Numbered from the stretch's first letter, positions 52,916 to 62,301 are shown. The stretch: DNA of 64,000 nt from JBJHBP01 sp050485645 (GCA_050485645.1 JBJHBT010000003.1:62001-126000), one strand, 5' to 3'. The notes: generated by a model not told the origin, from the letters alone. Translations and numbers: made by a program.

Positions 52916-53464
52916 GTGAGACACTACGAAGTCGTGTTTCTGGTCCATCCTGACCAGAGTGAACAGGTGCCCGCCATGCTGGCACGCTACCGCGCCCTGA
53001 TCGAAGGTGCGTCCGGCGTCATTCACCGCGAAGAAGACTGGGGGCGCCGACAGCTGGCCCATCCCATCACCAAGGTGCACAAGGCCCACTATCTGATGCT
53101 GAACATCGAGTGCGACAAGCCCACACTCGATGAACTCACCGGTTCGTTCCGATTCAGCGACGCGGTGCTTCGCTACCTCGTGGTCAAGCGTGACCATGCA
53201 ATCACCGAGCCTTCCATCATGGCCAAGGCCCAGGAAGAGGAAAAGGCACGCGAAGCGCAGGCTGCAACGCGCAGCAGCCGCCCCCGCGATGGCGGCCGTT
53301 CGTCCGAAGATGGTGATGGTGATCGCGATGACGGCCGCGACCGCAATCGCGCTCGTGATGCCCGGCCTGCGGAAAACGACAGCGCGACGGCCGAGGACGA
53401 CAGCGATACCGCGGCCGACGACATCGAATCCAGCGACGATGACGACGAGGAAGGCCGCAGCTGA
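52916..53464 (+). CDS. rpsF: Ribosomal protein S6 with long acidic tail
   Basis: 182 aa; E. coli S6 is 131 aa. Residues 1-100 form the normal S6 fold (MRHYEVVFLVHPDQSEQVPAM, IHREEDWGRRQLAHPI, YLVVKRDHAITE). Residues about 105-182 are a charged, low-complexity tail rich in Asp, Arg, Ser and Glu, ending in a run of acidic residues. GTG at 52916 follows GAGGGAG with ideal spacing. S6 can receive extra glutamates by RimK in other bacteria; here a long acidic tail is encoded. Confidence 0.95.
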   Translation: MRHYEVVFLVHPDQSEQVPAMLARYRALIEGASGVIHREEDWGRRQLAHPITKVHKAHYLMLNIECDKPTLDELTGSFRFSDAVLRYLVVKRDHAITEPSIMAKAQEEEKAREAQAATRSSRPRDGGRSSEDGDGDRDDGRDRNRARDARPAENDSATAEDDSDTAADDIESSDDDDEEGRS

Positions 53465-53518
53465 CCGCTGTCTGGCTGGTTCAGGGTCGCAGTACACAGA
53501 CATACAGGAGCATCAGAC

Positions 53519-53743
53519 ATGGCGCGCTATTTCCGTCGCAAGAAATTCTGCCGCTTTACCGCGGAGAACATCGAGGAGATCGACTACAAGGATCTGGCTA
53601 CGCTGAAGGCCTACGTCTCCGAGACCGGCAAGATCGTACCCAGCCGCATTACCGGAACCCGCGCACCGTATCAGCGACAGCTGGCAACCGCGGTCAAGCG
53701 GGCGCGTTTCCTCGCATTGCTGCCGTACACCGACAGGCACTGA
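53519..53743 (+). CDS. rpsR: Ribosomal protein S18
   Basis: 74 aa. Sequence MARYFRRKKFCRFTAE with the N-terminal Ala exposed after Met removal, the site acetylated by RimI (3901-4371). Standard family member. Confidence 0.98.
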   Translation: MARYFRRKKFCRFTAENIEEIDYKDLATLKAYVSETGKIVPSRITGTRAPYQRQLATAVKRARFLALLPYTDRH

Positions 53744-53780
53744 GCATGCCTGCCTGGCCGGCGCTGGCACGTCTGGCGTC

Positions 53781-54659
53781 ATGAGGGCCGTTATCGACTG
53801 GCTTCTGGCGCAGCGCTATCGTCTGATTCTGCTGGCGATAGCGTTTGCGCCTTTCGTGCCGCCGATTTCGACAGCGCTGCTGGCTCTGGAGACGGTGCGT
53901 CGGGGCGTTTCGCAGGGCTTGATGACTGCCGGCATCGCCGTAGGTGGTGTTCTGGTCCTGACGACGATCACCGGCGCCAGTCCCGCGGCGTACGGTGCCA
54001 TCAGCGTATTCAGCTTCCTGAGTGGTGTGCTGATCGGCGCCTTGCTGCTTCGCTCGCAGCAGGGCTTTTCCCTCAGCTTCGAGTGGCTGTTGTTGCTGAT
54101 GGCGGTCGTGACAGCCGTGCTGCTGCTGATCGAAGGTGATGGTCGAGGCGTGTTCGCGCCACTGCTCGACCAGGTTCTGGAGGCACTGCGTGAAGGGGGC
54201 TTCTCGGCTGAGCAGATTGAGGGGCTCGCACAGTTGCAGCAGCAGTTGACCGGCATCGTGATGGCCATGGTTTTCGTGCAGTTGACGATCTCCCTGATTC
54301 TGGCGCACTGGTGGTCGGCGCTGGCTGATCGCACGGACGGGTTCGGTGCCCAGTTTCGGCAGCTGCGACTGTCGCGAGCTGTGGGACTGGGGGCGGTTGG
54401 CGTGCTGGCGATCGGACTGGTTCTGGCCAATGTGCTGGTCCAGAATCTCAGTGCTCTGGTGCTGATCGCGCTGATGTTTCAGGGGCTGGCCGTACTGCAC
54501 GCATGGGCCCATGCCCGACAGTGGCATCCGCTGGCGGTCGCGCCCGTTTATGTGCTCATGGTGACCCCATTGATGGCATTGGTGCTGTTCGCGCTGGTGG
54601 CCGTTGGTGTGGTGGATAATATTTTTGACCTGCGCGCGCCATTGCGTTCAGGTGCGTGA
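53781..54659 (+). CDS. DUF2232-like integral membrane protein
   Basis: 292 aa with about eight hydrophobic helices. Found between rpsR and rplI in Pseudomonas and relatives but absent from E. coli. Function unknown. The basic start, topology and position support the DUF2232/YybS-like assignment; no catalytic motif is evident. 15 nt before rplI, so likely co-transcribed with ribosomal genes. Confidence 0.8.
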   Translation: MRAVIDWLLAQRYRLILLAIAFAPFVPPISTALLALETVRRGVSQGLMTAGIAVGGVLVLTTITGASPAAYGAISVFSFLSGVLIGALLLRSQQGFSLSFEWLLLLMAVVTAVLLLIEGDGRGVFAPLLDQVLEALREGGFSAEQIEGLAQLQQQLTGIVMAMVFVQLTISLILAHWWSALADRTDGFGAQFRQLRLSRAVGLGAVGVLAIGLVLANVLVQNLSALVLIALMFQGLAVLHAWAHARQWHPLAVAPVYVLMVTPLMALVLFALVAVGVVDNIFDLRAPLRSGA

Positions 54660-54674
54660 CTGGAGTGAAGGCAT

Positions 54675-55148
54675 ATGGAAATCATTCTGCTTGAGAAAAT
54701 CGACAATATCGGCGGTATCGGCGATCGTGTGCGCGTGAAGCCGGGCTACGCCCGTAACTACCTCATCCCGCAGGGCAAGGCGACGGTCGCCACGCCGGAG
54801 AACATCGCGGTGTTCGAGCAGCGCAGGGTCGAGATCGAGCGCAAGGCCGCTGAAGAAGTGGCTGCCGCGCGCACCAGGGCGGCGCAGCTGGAAGGCAAGG
54901 TGCTCACCATCGACGCGCAGGCCGGTACCGAAGGCAAGCTGTTCGGCTCCATCGGAACCATCGACATCGCCGAAGCCTGTGCCGCCGCCGGTATCGAAGT
55001 GTCGCGCAGCGAGATCCGCATGGCGGACGGGCCGATCAGGGTGGCTGGAGAGCACGAAGTCGAATTTCACCTGCATAGTGACGTGAACGTGACCGTCAAG
55101 GTCGCGGTTCAGGCGCCGGAATCCGATTCCGCCGGCGACGCGTCCTGA
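54675..55148 (+). CDS. rplI: Ribosomal protein L9
   Basis: 157 aa. N-terminal domain MEIILLEKIDNIGGIGDRVRVKPGYARNYLIP (hallmark GDxVxVKxGYARNxLxP), long connecting helix (about 40-75) and C-terminal rRNA-binding domain with GSIGTIDIAEA. Standard. Followed by a 172-nt gap to dnaB. Confidence 0.97.
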   Translation: MEIILLEKIDNIGGIGDRVRVKPGYARNYLIPQGKATVATPENIAVFEQRRVEIERKAAEEVAAARTRAAQLEGKVLTIDAQAGTEGKLFGSIGTIDIAEACAAAGIEVSRSEIRMADGPIRVAGEHEVEFHLHSDVNVTVKVAVQAPESDSAGDAS

Positions 55149-55320
55149 CGCACGCGGTCGCTGGCGACGAGCGTCTCTGCCGCCTGCGGGCGGCGTAGCG
55201 TGCCCGTCGGCCGGCGATCCATGGTCGCGGATGGGCCGTCCCGGCCCGGTTGGCGCGATTCGGCTGTGAATGACACCACCGGCACTGACGAAAGCACCGC
55301 CGCGGGGTAATCTGGGCGCC
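55149..55320. other. Spacer rplI-dnaB with GC-rich dyad
   Basis: GC-rich spacer. 55207-55232 contains a near-palindromic block with GATCCATGGTCGCGGAT that resembles the ATCCATGGCCGCGGA part of the repeat centre at 17329-17343 (one difference over 15 bases), perhaps a decayed relative. An in-frame ATG at 55270 would extend DnaB by 17 residues but lacks a ribosome-binding site. Confidence 0.3.
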
Positions 55321-56715
55321 ATGGTTGAAGCTGTCAGCAAATCGGGATCGGGTCGGCACGGCACCGCCGCCCTGCGCCTGCCACCGCACTCCCTGGAAGC
55401 GGAGCAGGCGGTGCTGGGTGGCCTGATGCTTGATCAGCGCGCCTGGGACCAGATCGCGGACGCTGTATCCGCGGATGACTTCTATCGGCCCGATCATCGG
55501 CTAATCTTTTCCGCCGTACAGAATCTGATCGAACGCGACCAGCCGCCCGATGCGGTGACGGTCAGCGAGTTCCTCAAGCGCACGGCGCAGCTGGAAGCTG
55601 CCGGCGGCCTGGGCTATATCGCGCAGCTTGTTGAAGACACCCCCAGCGCCGCGAACATCCGTGCCTACGCACGCATTGTCCGTGAGCGTTCGATGTTGCG
55701 TCAGCTGATCGAGATTGGTGGTGACATTGCTGCCAGTGCACACGACGATGAAGGTCGTACAGTCGATGATCTGGTCGATCTCGCGGAGCAGCGTGTGTTC
55801 GAGATCGCCGATCGCGGTCAGCGCAGGGGGGCGGGTTTCAGGGCGCTCAAACACATACTGCCCGAAACCATCGATCGCCTGGACGTGCTCAGTCACTCGG
55901 AGGGCGAGATCACGGGTATATCCACCGGCTTCGCCGACATGGACCAGATGACCGCGGGCCTTCAGCGCGGTGATCTGGTGATCATCGCCGGGCGCCCGTC
56001 GATGGGCAAGACGACCTTTGCCATGAACATCGCCGAGAACGCGGCCATCGGCGGCCAGGTGGCTACCGCGATCTTCAGCATGGAAATGTCGTCCGAGCAG
56101 CTGAGCTTCCGCATGATTGGTTCGATCGGACGTGTGAACCAGTCGCGCCTTCGCACCGGGAAACTGACTGAAGAGGACTGGTCGCGCATCGATTCAGCCG
56201 TGTCGATGATGTCCAACGCGCCGATCTTCATCGATGACAGCGCCGGGCTGTCGCCCACCGAAATGCGCGCCAGGGCCCGGCGACTCAAGCGGGAGCATGG
56301 ACTTGGCCTGATCGTGGTCGACTATCTGCAGTTGATGCAGGTGGCCGGTTCGAAGGAGAACCGCGCCACCGAGATCTCCGAGATATCCCGGTCGCTGAAG
56401 GCTCTGGCCAAGGAACTGGACGTGCCCGTGATTGCCCTGTCGCAGCTCAACCGCAGCGTGGAGCAGCGTACCGACAAGAAGCCCGTGATGTCCGACCTGC
56501 GTGAGTCCGGCGCCATCGAACAGGACGCGGACGTGATCGTCTTCATCTATCGTGAAGAGGTCTACGACAAGGAGACGCCACGCAAGGGCGTTGCCGATAT
56601 CATCATCGGCAAGCAGCGCAACGGCCCGATCGGGGAGTTTCACCTCACCTTTCTCGGCGAATTCACGAAGTTCGAAAACCTCGTCGCGGAGGCTTACGGC
56701 GAAGGCGTGTACTGA
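55321..56715 (+). CDS. dnaB: Replicative DNA helicase
   Basis: Hexameric helicase at the replication fork. 464 aa. N-terminal domain (PPHSLEAEQAVLGGLMLD), linker helix, and RecA-like domain with Walker A GRPSMGKTT, IVVDYLQLM (Walker B), SQLNRSVEQR and DLRESGAIEQDADV. No intein. rplI-dnaB is a conserved pair. Confidence 0.97.
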   Translation: MVEAVSKSGSGRHGTAALRLPPHSLEAEQAVLGGLMLDQRAWDQIADAVSADDFYRPDHRLIFSAVQNLIERDQPPDAVTVSEFLKRTAQLEAAGGLGYIAQLVEDTPSAANIRAYARIVRERSMLRQLIEIGGDIAASAHDDEGRTVDDLVDLAEQRVFEIADRGQRRGAGFRALKHILPETIDRLDVLSHSEGEITGISTGFADMDQMTAGLQRGDLVIIAGRPSMGKTTFAMNIAENAAIGGQVATAIFSMEMSSEQLSFRMIGSIGRVNQSRLRTGKLTEEDWSRIDSAVSMMSNAPIFIDDSAGLSPTEMRARARRLKREHGLGLIVVDYLQLMQVAGSKENRATEISEISRSLKALAKELDVPVIALSQLNRSVEQRTDKKPVMSDLRESGAIEQDADVIVFIYREEVYDKETPRKGVADIIIGKQRNGPIGEFHLTFLGEFTKFENLVAEAYGEGVY

Positions 56716-56736
56716 CAACGCCTCGCCGATTACCTT

Positions 56737-56766
56737 CCGGCACCGGCACCGGCACCGGCACCGGCA
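56737..56766. repeat. CCGGCA hexanucleotide, five copies
   Basis: Five perfect CCGGCA units in the short gap between convergent dnaB and the FHA gene. Likely slippage-prone; not within any gene. Confidence 0.9.
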
Positions 56767-56816
56767 GCCAGCTGCGGGCTCCGCGAGGGTGGGGGATCCG
56801 CCGAGTTCCGCGCGCC

Positions 56817-57605
56817 TCAGCTCAGAAAGAAGCCCATCTTGACGCCCGCCAGCTGAATCACGTCGTTGTCGCTCAGCTTGCGTGCCTGCGGACCGATTTT
56901 GGCGCCATTGACCAGCGGATAGCCCTCGTCTTCGCCGCTTTCCACGTGGACGATGAAGTAGCCCTCGGCGCGGCGGGTGATGGCGGCGACCTGAACGCCG
57001 GGACGCCCCAGCGTGGTCAGCGCCTTGACCAGTTCCAGTTCCCTGCCGGCGAACGTCCCTGACAATACCTGCAGGCGAGCCAGCGGCAGCACGGGAACGG
57101 CATCGGGATCGACTTCCTGCGTGGTCGTTGGCGAGAAGGCGCTCTTGGGTGCCGCCGTCTGCGCCGCGGCAGCCGGCGTCGCTGCGGTGGTCACCGGGCG
57201 GCGTTCCTGCCTGCCGCCCGCCGCGGCTTCCGCCGCCTTTGCGACATGGCGTTCCACATGCGTACTGGGTTCGATGACCATGGTCTTCTCGAACTCGTCT
57301 TCCGGAGCGGCTTCGGCCTGATCGTCGACGTAGCGCAGCTGGTGGTGGCCAACGGTGATGACGTCGCCATGCTGCAGCGCATGCTTTTTGATCAGCTTGC
57401 CGTTGACGTAGGTGCCGTTGGTGCTGTTCAGGTCTTCGAGAAACGAGTCGTTGAGGATGTTGATAATCAACGAATGGTGTCCGCTGACGGCAGCGTTGTC
57501 GATGCGTATGTCGTTATCGGGCAAACGACCCACGGTGTACCGTTCCTTGGTCATGTTGTATTCAGCCAAGGTTTGACCGTCCAAGCTGAGAATTAAGCGT
57601 GCCAT
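56817..57605 (-). CDS. Twin FHA-domain protein
   Basis: 262 aa, cytoplasmic. The N-terminal FHA domain (about 22-92) has the phosphothreonine-binding residues: G26-R27, S41-x-H43 and the N-G pair in STNGTYVNG. A linker rich in Ala/Pro/Thr follows, then a second, degenerate FHA domain (about 170-260) with LGRPGVQVA but without a clear Ser-x-x-His. Between domain and linker is EFEKTMVI (T108), which resembles the acidic Thr segments phosphorylated by cognate kinases in GarA-type proteins. Last gene of the STK-PP2C-FHA operon (15 nt after PP2C); probably the reader of its signal. Confidence 0.88.
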   Translation of the reverse strand: MARLILSLDGQTLAEYNMTKERYTVGRLPDNDIRIDNAAVSGHHSLIINILNDSFLEDLNSTNGTYVNGKLIKKHALQHGDVITVGHHQLRYVDDQAEAAPEDEFEKTMVIEPSTHVERHVAKAAEAAAGGRQERRPVTTAATPAAAAQTAAPKSAFSPTTTQEVDPDAVPVLPLARLQVLSGTFAGRELELVKALTTLGRPGVQVAAITRRAEGYFIVHVESGEDEGYPLVNGAKIGPQARKLSDNDVIQLAGVKMGFFLS

Positions 57606-57620
57606 GGTTTATCGTCCCGA

Positions 57621-58445
57621 TTATCCAAACAGTTTCCTGAGCTTGCTGAACACACTCGCGTTGGCCGGAAATGCGTCTGCGACGCGCACCAGCACTATGG
57701 AGATGTTGTCGCGCCCGCCGTTGTCGTTACTCAACCTGACGAGCTGCTCACCTATCGTCTTGACGTCATTCTCGAAAGTACTGATCGTCAGATGAATGTC
57801 CTCGTCTTCCACCATGTCCGGCAGCCCATCCGAACACAGGAGGAAGTAATCGCCTCGCTCTACTTCTACCTCCTGCACTTCCACTTCCACGCCCGGCTCC
57901 ACGCCCAGGGCACGAGTGACATAGTTGCGATTGGTCGAACGTTGGGCCTCTTCCTGGGAATAGAATCCGCGATCCACAAGTTCCTGAAGCAGCGAGTGAT
58001 CCATGGTGATCTGTTCGAATCGCCCGCCACGCAGGCGGTACATTCGTGAATCGCCGACATGCGCTACGGACACGCGGTTGTCGTAGAACAGGCAGGCCAC
58101 GAGCGTGGTACCCATGCCCTCGCATTGCGGCTGGGTTTTCGCGGTCTGATGAATAATTTTGTTGGCACGGTAGACTGCATCCCGCAGAGCGATGGTCTGG
58201 CGCATGAACCCGGTATCGGGCTCGATGTCGTCGCGTTTTTCGCGTTTGCACGAGGCCGTAACCATGTCGAGCACGGTCTTGACGGCAATGCCGCTGGCGA
58301 CTTCGCCGGCGTTGTACCCGCCCATGCCGTCGGCCAGTACCCACAGGCCGATTTCCGGTTCGCTGCCAATCGCATCCTCGTTGTGGTCGCGGACCTTGCC
58401 GACGTCCGACAGTTCGACGTGGACAAATTTCCCTTTAAGACTCAT
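57621..58445 (-). CDS. PP2C-type Ser/Thr protein phosphatase
   Basis: 274 aa soluble phosphatase, Stp1/PrpC type. Metal-binding motifs RDHNEDA, LWVLADGMGG, GTTLVA, VGDSRMYRL, LLCSDGLPDMV and GGRDNISIVLV are all present. It should dephosphorylate targets of the kinase encoded 30 nt upstream. 15 nt before the FHA gene. Confidence 0.93.
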   Translation of the reverse strand: MSLKGKFVHVELSDVGKVRDHNEDAIGSEPEIGLWVLADGMGGYNAGEVASGIAVKTVLDMVTASCKREKRDDIEPDTGFMRQTIALRDAVYRANKIIHQTAKTQPQCEGMGTTLVACLFYDNRVSVAHVGDSRMYRLRGGRFEQITMDHSLLQELVDRGFYSQEEAQRSTNRNYVTRALGVEPGVEVEVQEVEVERGDYFLLCSDGLPDMVEDEDIHLTISTFENDVKTIGEQLVRLSNDNGGRDNISIVLVRVADAFPANASVFSKLRKLFG

Positions 58446-58475
58446 ACCCTGTCGTCCGCCTGCGCCAGCCGCCGC

Positions 58476-59441
58476 TCAGACGGCTGCCCGGGCGGCATCG
58501 CGCAATGCAGCGGCCATGGCCGCGCCGGATTCAAACCGCTGTTCAGGTCGTTTCGCCAGTGCCCGGTCGAGAATCGAGTCGACCTGATCCGATAGCTGCG
58601 GACGTATCGAGCTGGCAGCAGGATGTGGTTCGTTGGCGATAACGAACATCAGCTTGGTCATGGAGTCTCCGTGGAACGGCGGGCGTGCGGTGAGCAGTTG
58701 ATAAAGCGTAACACCCAACGCGAATAAGTCCGTGTGCCCGTTCACGTTTTCCCCTTCGAGCTGCTCCGGTGACATGAACAGGGGCGTCCCCAGCACGATC
58801 CCGGTTCGTGTGCGGCTCGCGTCGATCAGTCTGGCAATACCAAAGTCCGTAATTTTCAGGCTGCGCGACACCGAATCATACATAATATTTGCCGGCTTGA
58901 TATCCCTGTGCACGACATTTTGGCGGTGCGCATAGTGCAATGCGTCGGCAACGCGCGCGCCGATCTCGAGGACTACCGGTACAGGCAGCAGTTTGTCGCG
59001 CTCCGTGTATTCGCTCAGCGGCCGGCCCTGAACGAACTCCATGGCGATGAAGCCCAGCCCGTCATGCTCGCCGATATCGTAGATGGTAACGATGTCGGGG
59101 TGGTTGAGACGGCCGGCAGTCTGGGCTTCGCGCAGAAATCGCCGTCGCGCGCCATCGAGTTCCTCCGGGACGAATTCAACGCTGAAATCGATCGCCTTGA
59201 TTGCGACCCTGCGGTTGATCTTCGGGTCGCGTGCCAGGTAGGCGGTGCCGTTCGTGCCCGTGCCGATGGTCTGGATCAGTTCGTAACGGCCAAGCCGATT
59301 CTTGCTGCTGCCAAGATCGGCGGGGAAGACGTCCGCGCCATCGTGCGTGCCGATCCCGCTGCCTGGATCCTCCGGATCGCGGTCCGTCCGCGGTCTTGAG
59401 AGCTTGCGCAGAAGTGAGAGCACGGGTGCCTTTGCGTTCAT
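58476..59441 (-). CDS. Hanks-type Ser/Thr protein kinase, cytoplasmic
   Basis: 321 aa eukaryotic-like kinase. Gly-rich loop GTGTNG, K82 in VAIKAI, E105 in the C-helix, HRD 178-180 with D180 and N185, DFG 199-201, and APE-like SPE in GTPLFMSPEQLEG. All catalytic residues present. The N-terminal 45 residues are a low-complexity leader. No transmembrane or PASTA domain, so it does not sense cell wall directly. First gene of the operon, divergent from radA with a 155-nt gap that should hold both promoters. Confidence 0.93.
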   Translation of the reverse strand: MNAKAPVLSLLRKLSRPRTDRDPEDPGSGIGTHDGADVFPADLGSSKNRLGRYELIQTIGTGTNGTAYLARDPKINRRVAIKAIDFSVEFVPEELDGARRRFLREAQTAGRLNHPDIVTIYDIGEHDGLGFIAMEFVQGRPLSEYTERDKLLPVPVVLEIGARVADALHYAHRQNVVHRDIKPANIMYDSVSRSLKITDFGIARLIDASRTRTGIVLGTPLFMSPEQLEGENVNGHTDLFALGVTLYQLLTARPPFHGDSMTKLMFVIANEPHPAASSIRPQLSDQVDSILDRALAKRPEQRFESGAAMAAALRDAARAAV

Positions 59442-59596
59442 TCAACTGGTCGCGCAAGTATCGCACCGGCCGCCGGCGCTCATTGTGATGCATGCCTGCT
59501 TTTTCCGTCCCGGCACGTCATTTCGCGCAGCGGAGCCATCCGCGCAGGCGGGCGCTGCGGCCGGGTTGGCCCGGTTTCGGCTATGCTTCGCGCACC

Positions 59597-60967
59597 ATGT
59601 CCAAGGTCAAAACCGTCTACGCCTGCTCCGCCTGTGGCGCCACGCATCCCAAGTGGCAGGGGCAGTGCCCCGATTGTGGCGCCTGGAACTCGCTCACCGA
59701 GCAGCTGTCCCGCAGCGAGCGGGCCGCTGCCTCGCACTTTGCCGGCCGCACCGGGCTCACCCGTCTGGATGCGTTGCAGACCGGCGATGTGCAGCGGCTG
59801 CCCAGCGGTTTCAGGGAGCTGGACCGCGTGCTGGGAGGCGGGCTGGTGCCCGGCTCGGTGGTGCTGATCGGCGGCGACCCCGGTATCGGCAAATCCACAT
59901 TGCTGCTCAGCTCGATGGCCGCAGCCAGTCGGGCGGGCAGCGCGTGTTATGTGACCGGAGAGGAGTCGCTGGCGCAGGTCGGGCTGCGTGCCGAGCGATT
60001 GGGTGTTGGTGACGCGCCGCTGGCGCTGCTGGCGGAAACCTGCGTGGAAGCCATCATCACGGGTCTGCGGGCGTCGCCACCGGCGGTGCTGGTCATTGAT
60101 TCCATCCAGACGCTGTTCAGCGAGAAGAGCTCGTCAGCACCGGGTACTGTCAGCCAGGTGCGGGAATCGGCACAGCTGCTGGTGCAGTTCGCCAAGTCGT
60201 GCAATGTGGCGACCTGGCTGGTCGGGCACGTCACCAAGGAAGGCATGCTCGCCGGTCCGCGCGTGCTCGAACACATGGTCGATGCCGTGCTGTACTTTGA
60301 AAGCGATGCCGGCAGCCGGGTGCGGATCATCCGTACCGTGAAGAATCGCTTCGGCGCGGCGAATGAACTCGGCTTCTTCGCGATGGATCAGTCCGGATTC
60401 AAGGAAGTCAACAATCCTTCCGCGATCTTCCTGTCGCGCGGGGCGCGCCCCGTGCCCGGCAGCGTTACGCTCGTCACCCGCGAGAGCACACGTCCGGTGC
60501 TGGTGGAAGTCCAGGCACTGGCGGATGTGGGCTCGATGTCGTCGTCGCCGCGTCGCCTTGCCCAGGGACTGGACGGTCAGCGGCTGGGCCTGCTGCTGGC
60601 GGTTCTGCACCGTCACTGTGGTCTGGCGTTGTCGGGGCAGGATGTCTACGCGAACGTGGTTGGTGGTCTGCGGGTAACGGAAACCGCGGCCGATCTGGCG
60701 GTGGCGCTGGCAGTCGTGTCGAGCCTTCGCGAGGCGGCATTGCCGCGCGATCTGGCCGTGTTCGGCGAGATCGGACTCACCGGTGAGGTGCGTCCCGTGC
60801 CATTCGGTGAGGAACGGGTGGCCGAAGCGGCCAGGCACGGATTCAGGCGTGTGCTGGCGCCACGCGCCAACGTGCCGCGCAACGCGCGCGGTATCGAGGT
60901 GGTGGCCGTGGATCAGCTGGATGGTGCGTTGCAGGTGGCGTTCGGCGGCGGCAGATCGGCGGACTGA
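59597..60967 (+). CDS. radA: DNA repair protein RadA
   Basis: Helicase that aids branch migration in recombination. 456 aa. Zinc finger C10-x2-C13...C24-x2-C27, Walker A GGDPGIGKST, the RadA motif VKNRFGAANELG, and a C-terminal Lon-like domain. ATG at 59597 gives MSKVKTVYACSACG; the frame upstream lacks family support. Confidence 0.96.
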   Translation: MSKVKTVYACSACGATHPKWQGQCPDCGAWNSLTEQLSRSERAAASHFAGRTGLTRLDALQTGDVQRLPSGFRELDRVLGGGLVPGSVVLIGGDPGIGKSTLLLSSMAAASRAGSACYVTGEESLAQVGLRAERLGVGDAPLALLAETCVEAIITGLRASPPAVLVIDSIQTLFSEKSSSAPGTVSQVRESAQLLVQFAKSCNVATWLVGHVTKEGMLAGPRVLEHMVDAVLYFESDAGSRVRIIRTVKNRFGAANELGFFAMDQSGFKEVNNPSAIFLSRGARPVPGSVTLVTRESTRPVLVEVQALADVGSMSSSPRRLAQGLDGQRLGLLLAVLHRHCGLALSGQDVYANVVGGLRVTETAADLAVALAVVSSLREAALPRDLAVFGEIGLTGEVRPVPFGEERVAEAARHGFRRVLAPRANVPRNARGIEVVAVDQLDGALQVAFGGGRSAD

Positions 60968-61014
60968 GGCGGTCACGATCACGTTGTCCGCGCGTGGTCG
61001 GGGGTTGATTGCGC

Positions 61015-62301
61015 TCAGGAAAACCCCGCGCGTTTCGGCTTCGACTCCGGCACGACAATGCGGGCCTTGCGAATCGCATGTTCGGTGCGCTCCAGAATCT
61101 CGATTCTGAAGCCGGCGATGTCCAGGCATGTGCCGGGGTCGGGTATCGTCTCCAGCTGTTCAATGATCAGTCCGTTCAGCGTTTTCGGGCCGTTGGTCGG
61201 CAGATGCCAGGACATCAGGCGGTTGAGCTGGCGGATGTTGGTGCCGGCATCAACCACGTAGCGGTTGTCGCTTTCGCGTGTGATGCCCAGGTCCTGCGGT
61301 GAAGAGCCGGCGTCGAATTCGCCGACGATCTCGCGCAGTATGTCTTCCGTCGTGATCATGCCCTGGATGTCACCGTACTCGTCGATCACGAATGCCGAGC
61401 GGCGCTCGTTCTGCTGAAAGTTCAGGAGCTGCCTGTTCAGGGGAGTGCCCTCGGGCACGAACGACGGCTCGCGGATGTGGGCAAGCAGGCTGGTTTCATC
61501 CAGCGTGCCACGTGCCAGCTCCGGCAACAGCCTGCGTACCCGGATGACGCCGATGAGATTGTCGATATCGTCGCGATACACCGGCAGCCGGCTGTATTCG
61601 CAGTTGTGCATCAGCGCAAGATTCCGTTCCCAATCCAGTTCCAGATCGATGCCGGCGATCTCCTGACGCGGCACCATGACGTCGTCCACCGTGATGGCAT
61701 CCAGATCAAGGATGCTGATCAGCATGCGCTGATGCCGTCGCGGTATGATCACGCCCGCTTCGGCCAGCACCGTGCGCAGCTCGTCCGACGTCAGTGAGTG
61801 CGACGTGCCGCGATCCGGGTGGACGCCGACCAGACGCAGCAGGCCGTTTGCGATCAGGTTGATCGACCAGACGATGGGGTAGGTGACTTTCAGCAGCGGG
61901 TAGTACACCAGCGCTGCCGGGAACGCGAGCCGCTGCGGATGCAGCGCGGCGATGGTTTTCGGCGCCACCTCGGCGAAGATCAGGATGACGAAGGTCAGGA
62001 TGAGGGTGCCGACGAAGATCGCCCGCTCGCCACCCAGGCGCAGCGAGATCACCGTGACCAGGGCCGCGGCAGCCAGGTTCACGAGATTGTTGCCCAGCAG
62101 AATGAGGCCGATGAGGCGGTCCGGTCTCTGCAGCAGCCGCTCGGCGATTCGTGCGGCATGATGACCTGCCCGTGCCTTGTGTCGCAGCCGATAGCGGTTG
62201 AGACTCATCAGCGCGGTTTCGGAGCTCGAGAAGAATGCCGAGAGAGCGAGCAGTACGACGAGGATTCCGAATAGTGGTCCTAACGGGACGTCGTCACTCA
62301 A
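61015..62301 (-). CDS. CorC/HlyC family membrane protein with CBS pair (CorB-like)
   Basis: 428 aa. DUF21/CNNM transmembrane domain (about four helices, 1-190; SAFFSSSETALMSLNRYRL), then two CBS domains (about 210-335) with VMVPRQEI and FVIDEYGDIQGMITTEDILREIVG, then a CorC_HlyC domain. Implicated in magnesium/cobalt transport or resistance. Near ffh, as in many gammaproteobacteria, but the usual ypjD gene between them is missing. Confidence 0.9.
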   Translation of the reverse strand: MSDDVPLGPLFGILVVLLALSAFFSSSETALMSLNRYRLRHKARAGHHAARIAERLLQRPDRLIGLILLGNNLVNLAAAALVTVISLRLGGERAIFVGTLILTFVILIFAEVAPKTIAALHPQRLAFPAALVYYPLLKVTYPIVWSINLIANGLLRLVGVHPDRGTSHSLTSDELRTVLAEAGVIIPRRHQRMLISILDLDAITVDDVMVPRQEIAGIDLELDWERNLALMHNCEYSRLPVYRDDIDNLIGVIRVRRLLPELARGTLDETSLLAHIREPSFVPEGTPLNRQLLNFQQNERRSAFVIDEYGDIQGMITTEDILREIVGEFDAGSSPQDLGITRESDNRYVVDAGTNIRQLNRLMSWHLPTNGPKTLNGLIIEQLETIPDPGTCLDIAGFRIEILERTEHAIRKARIVVPESKPKRAGFS

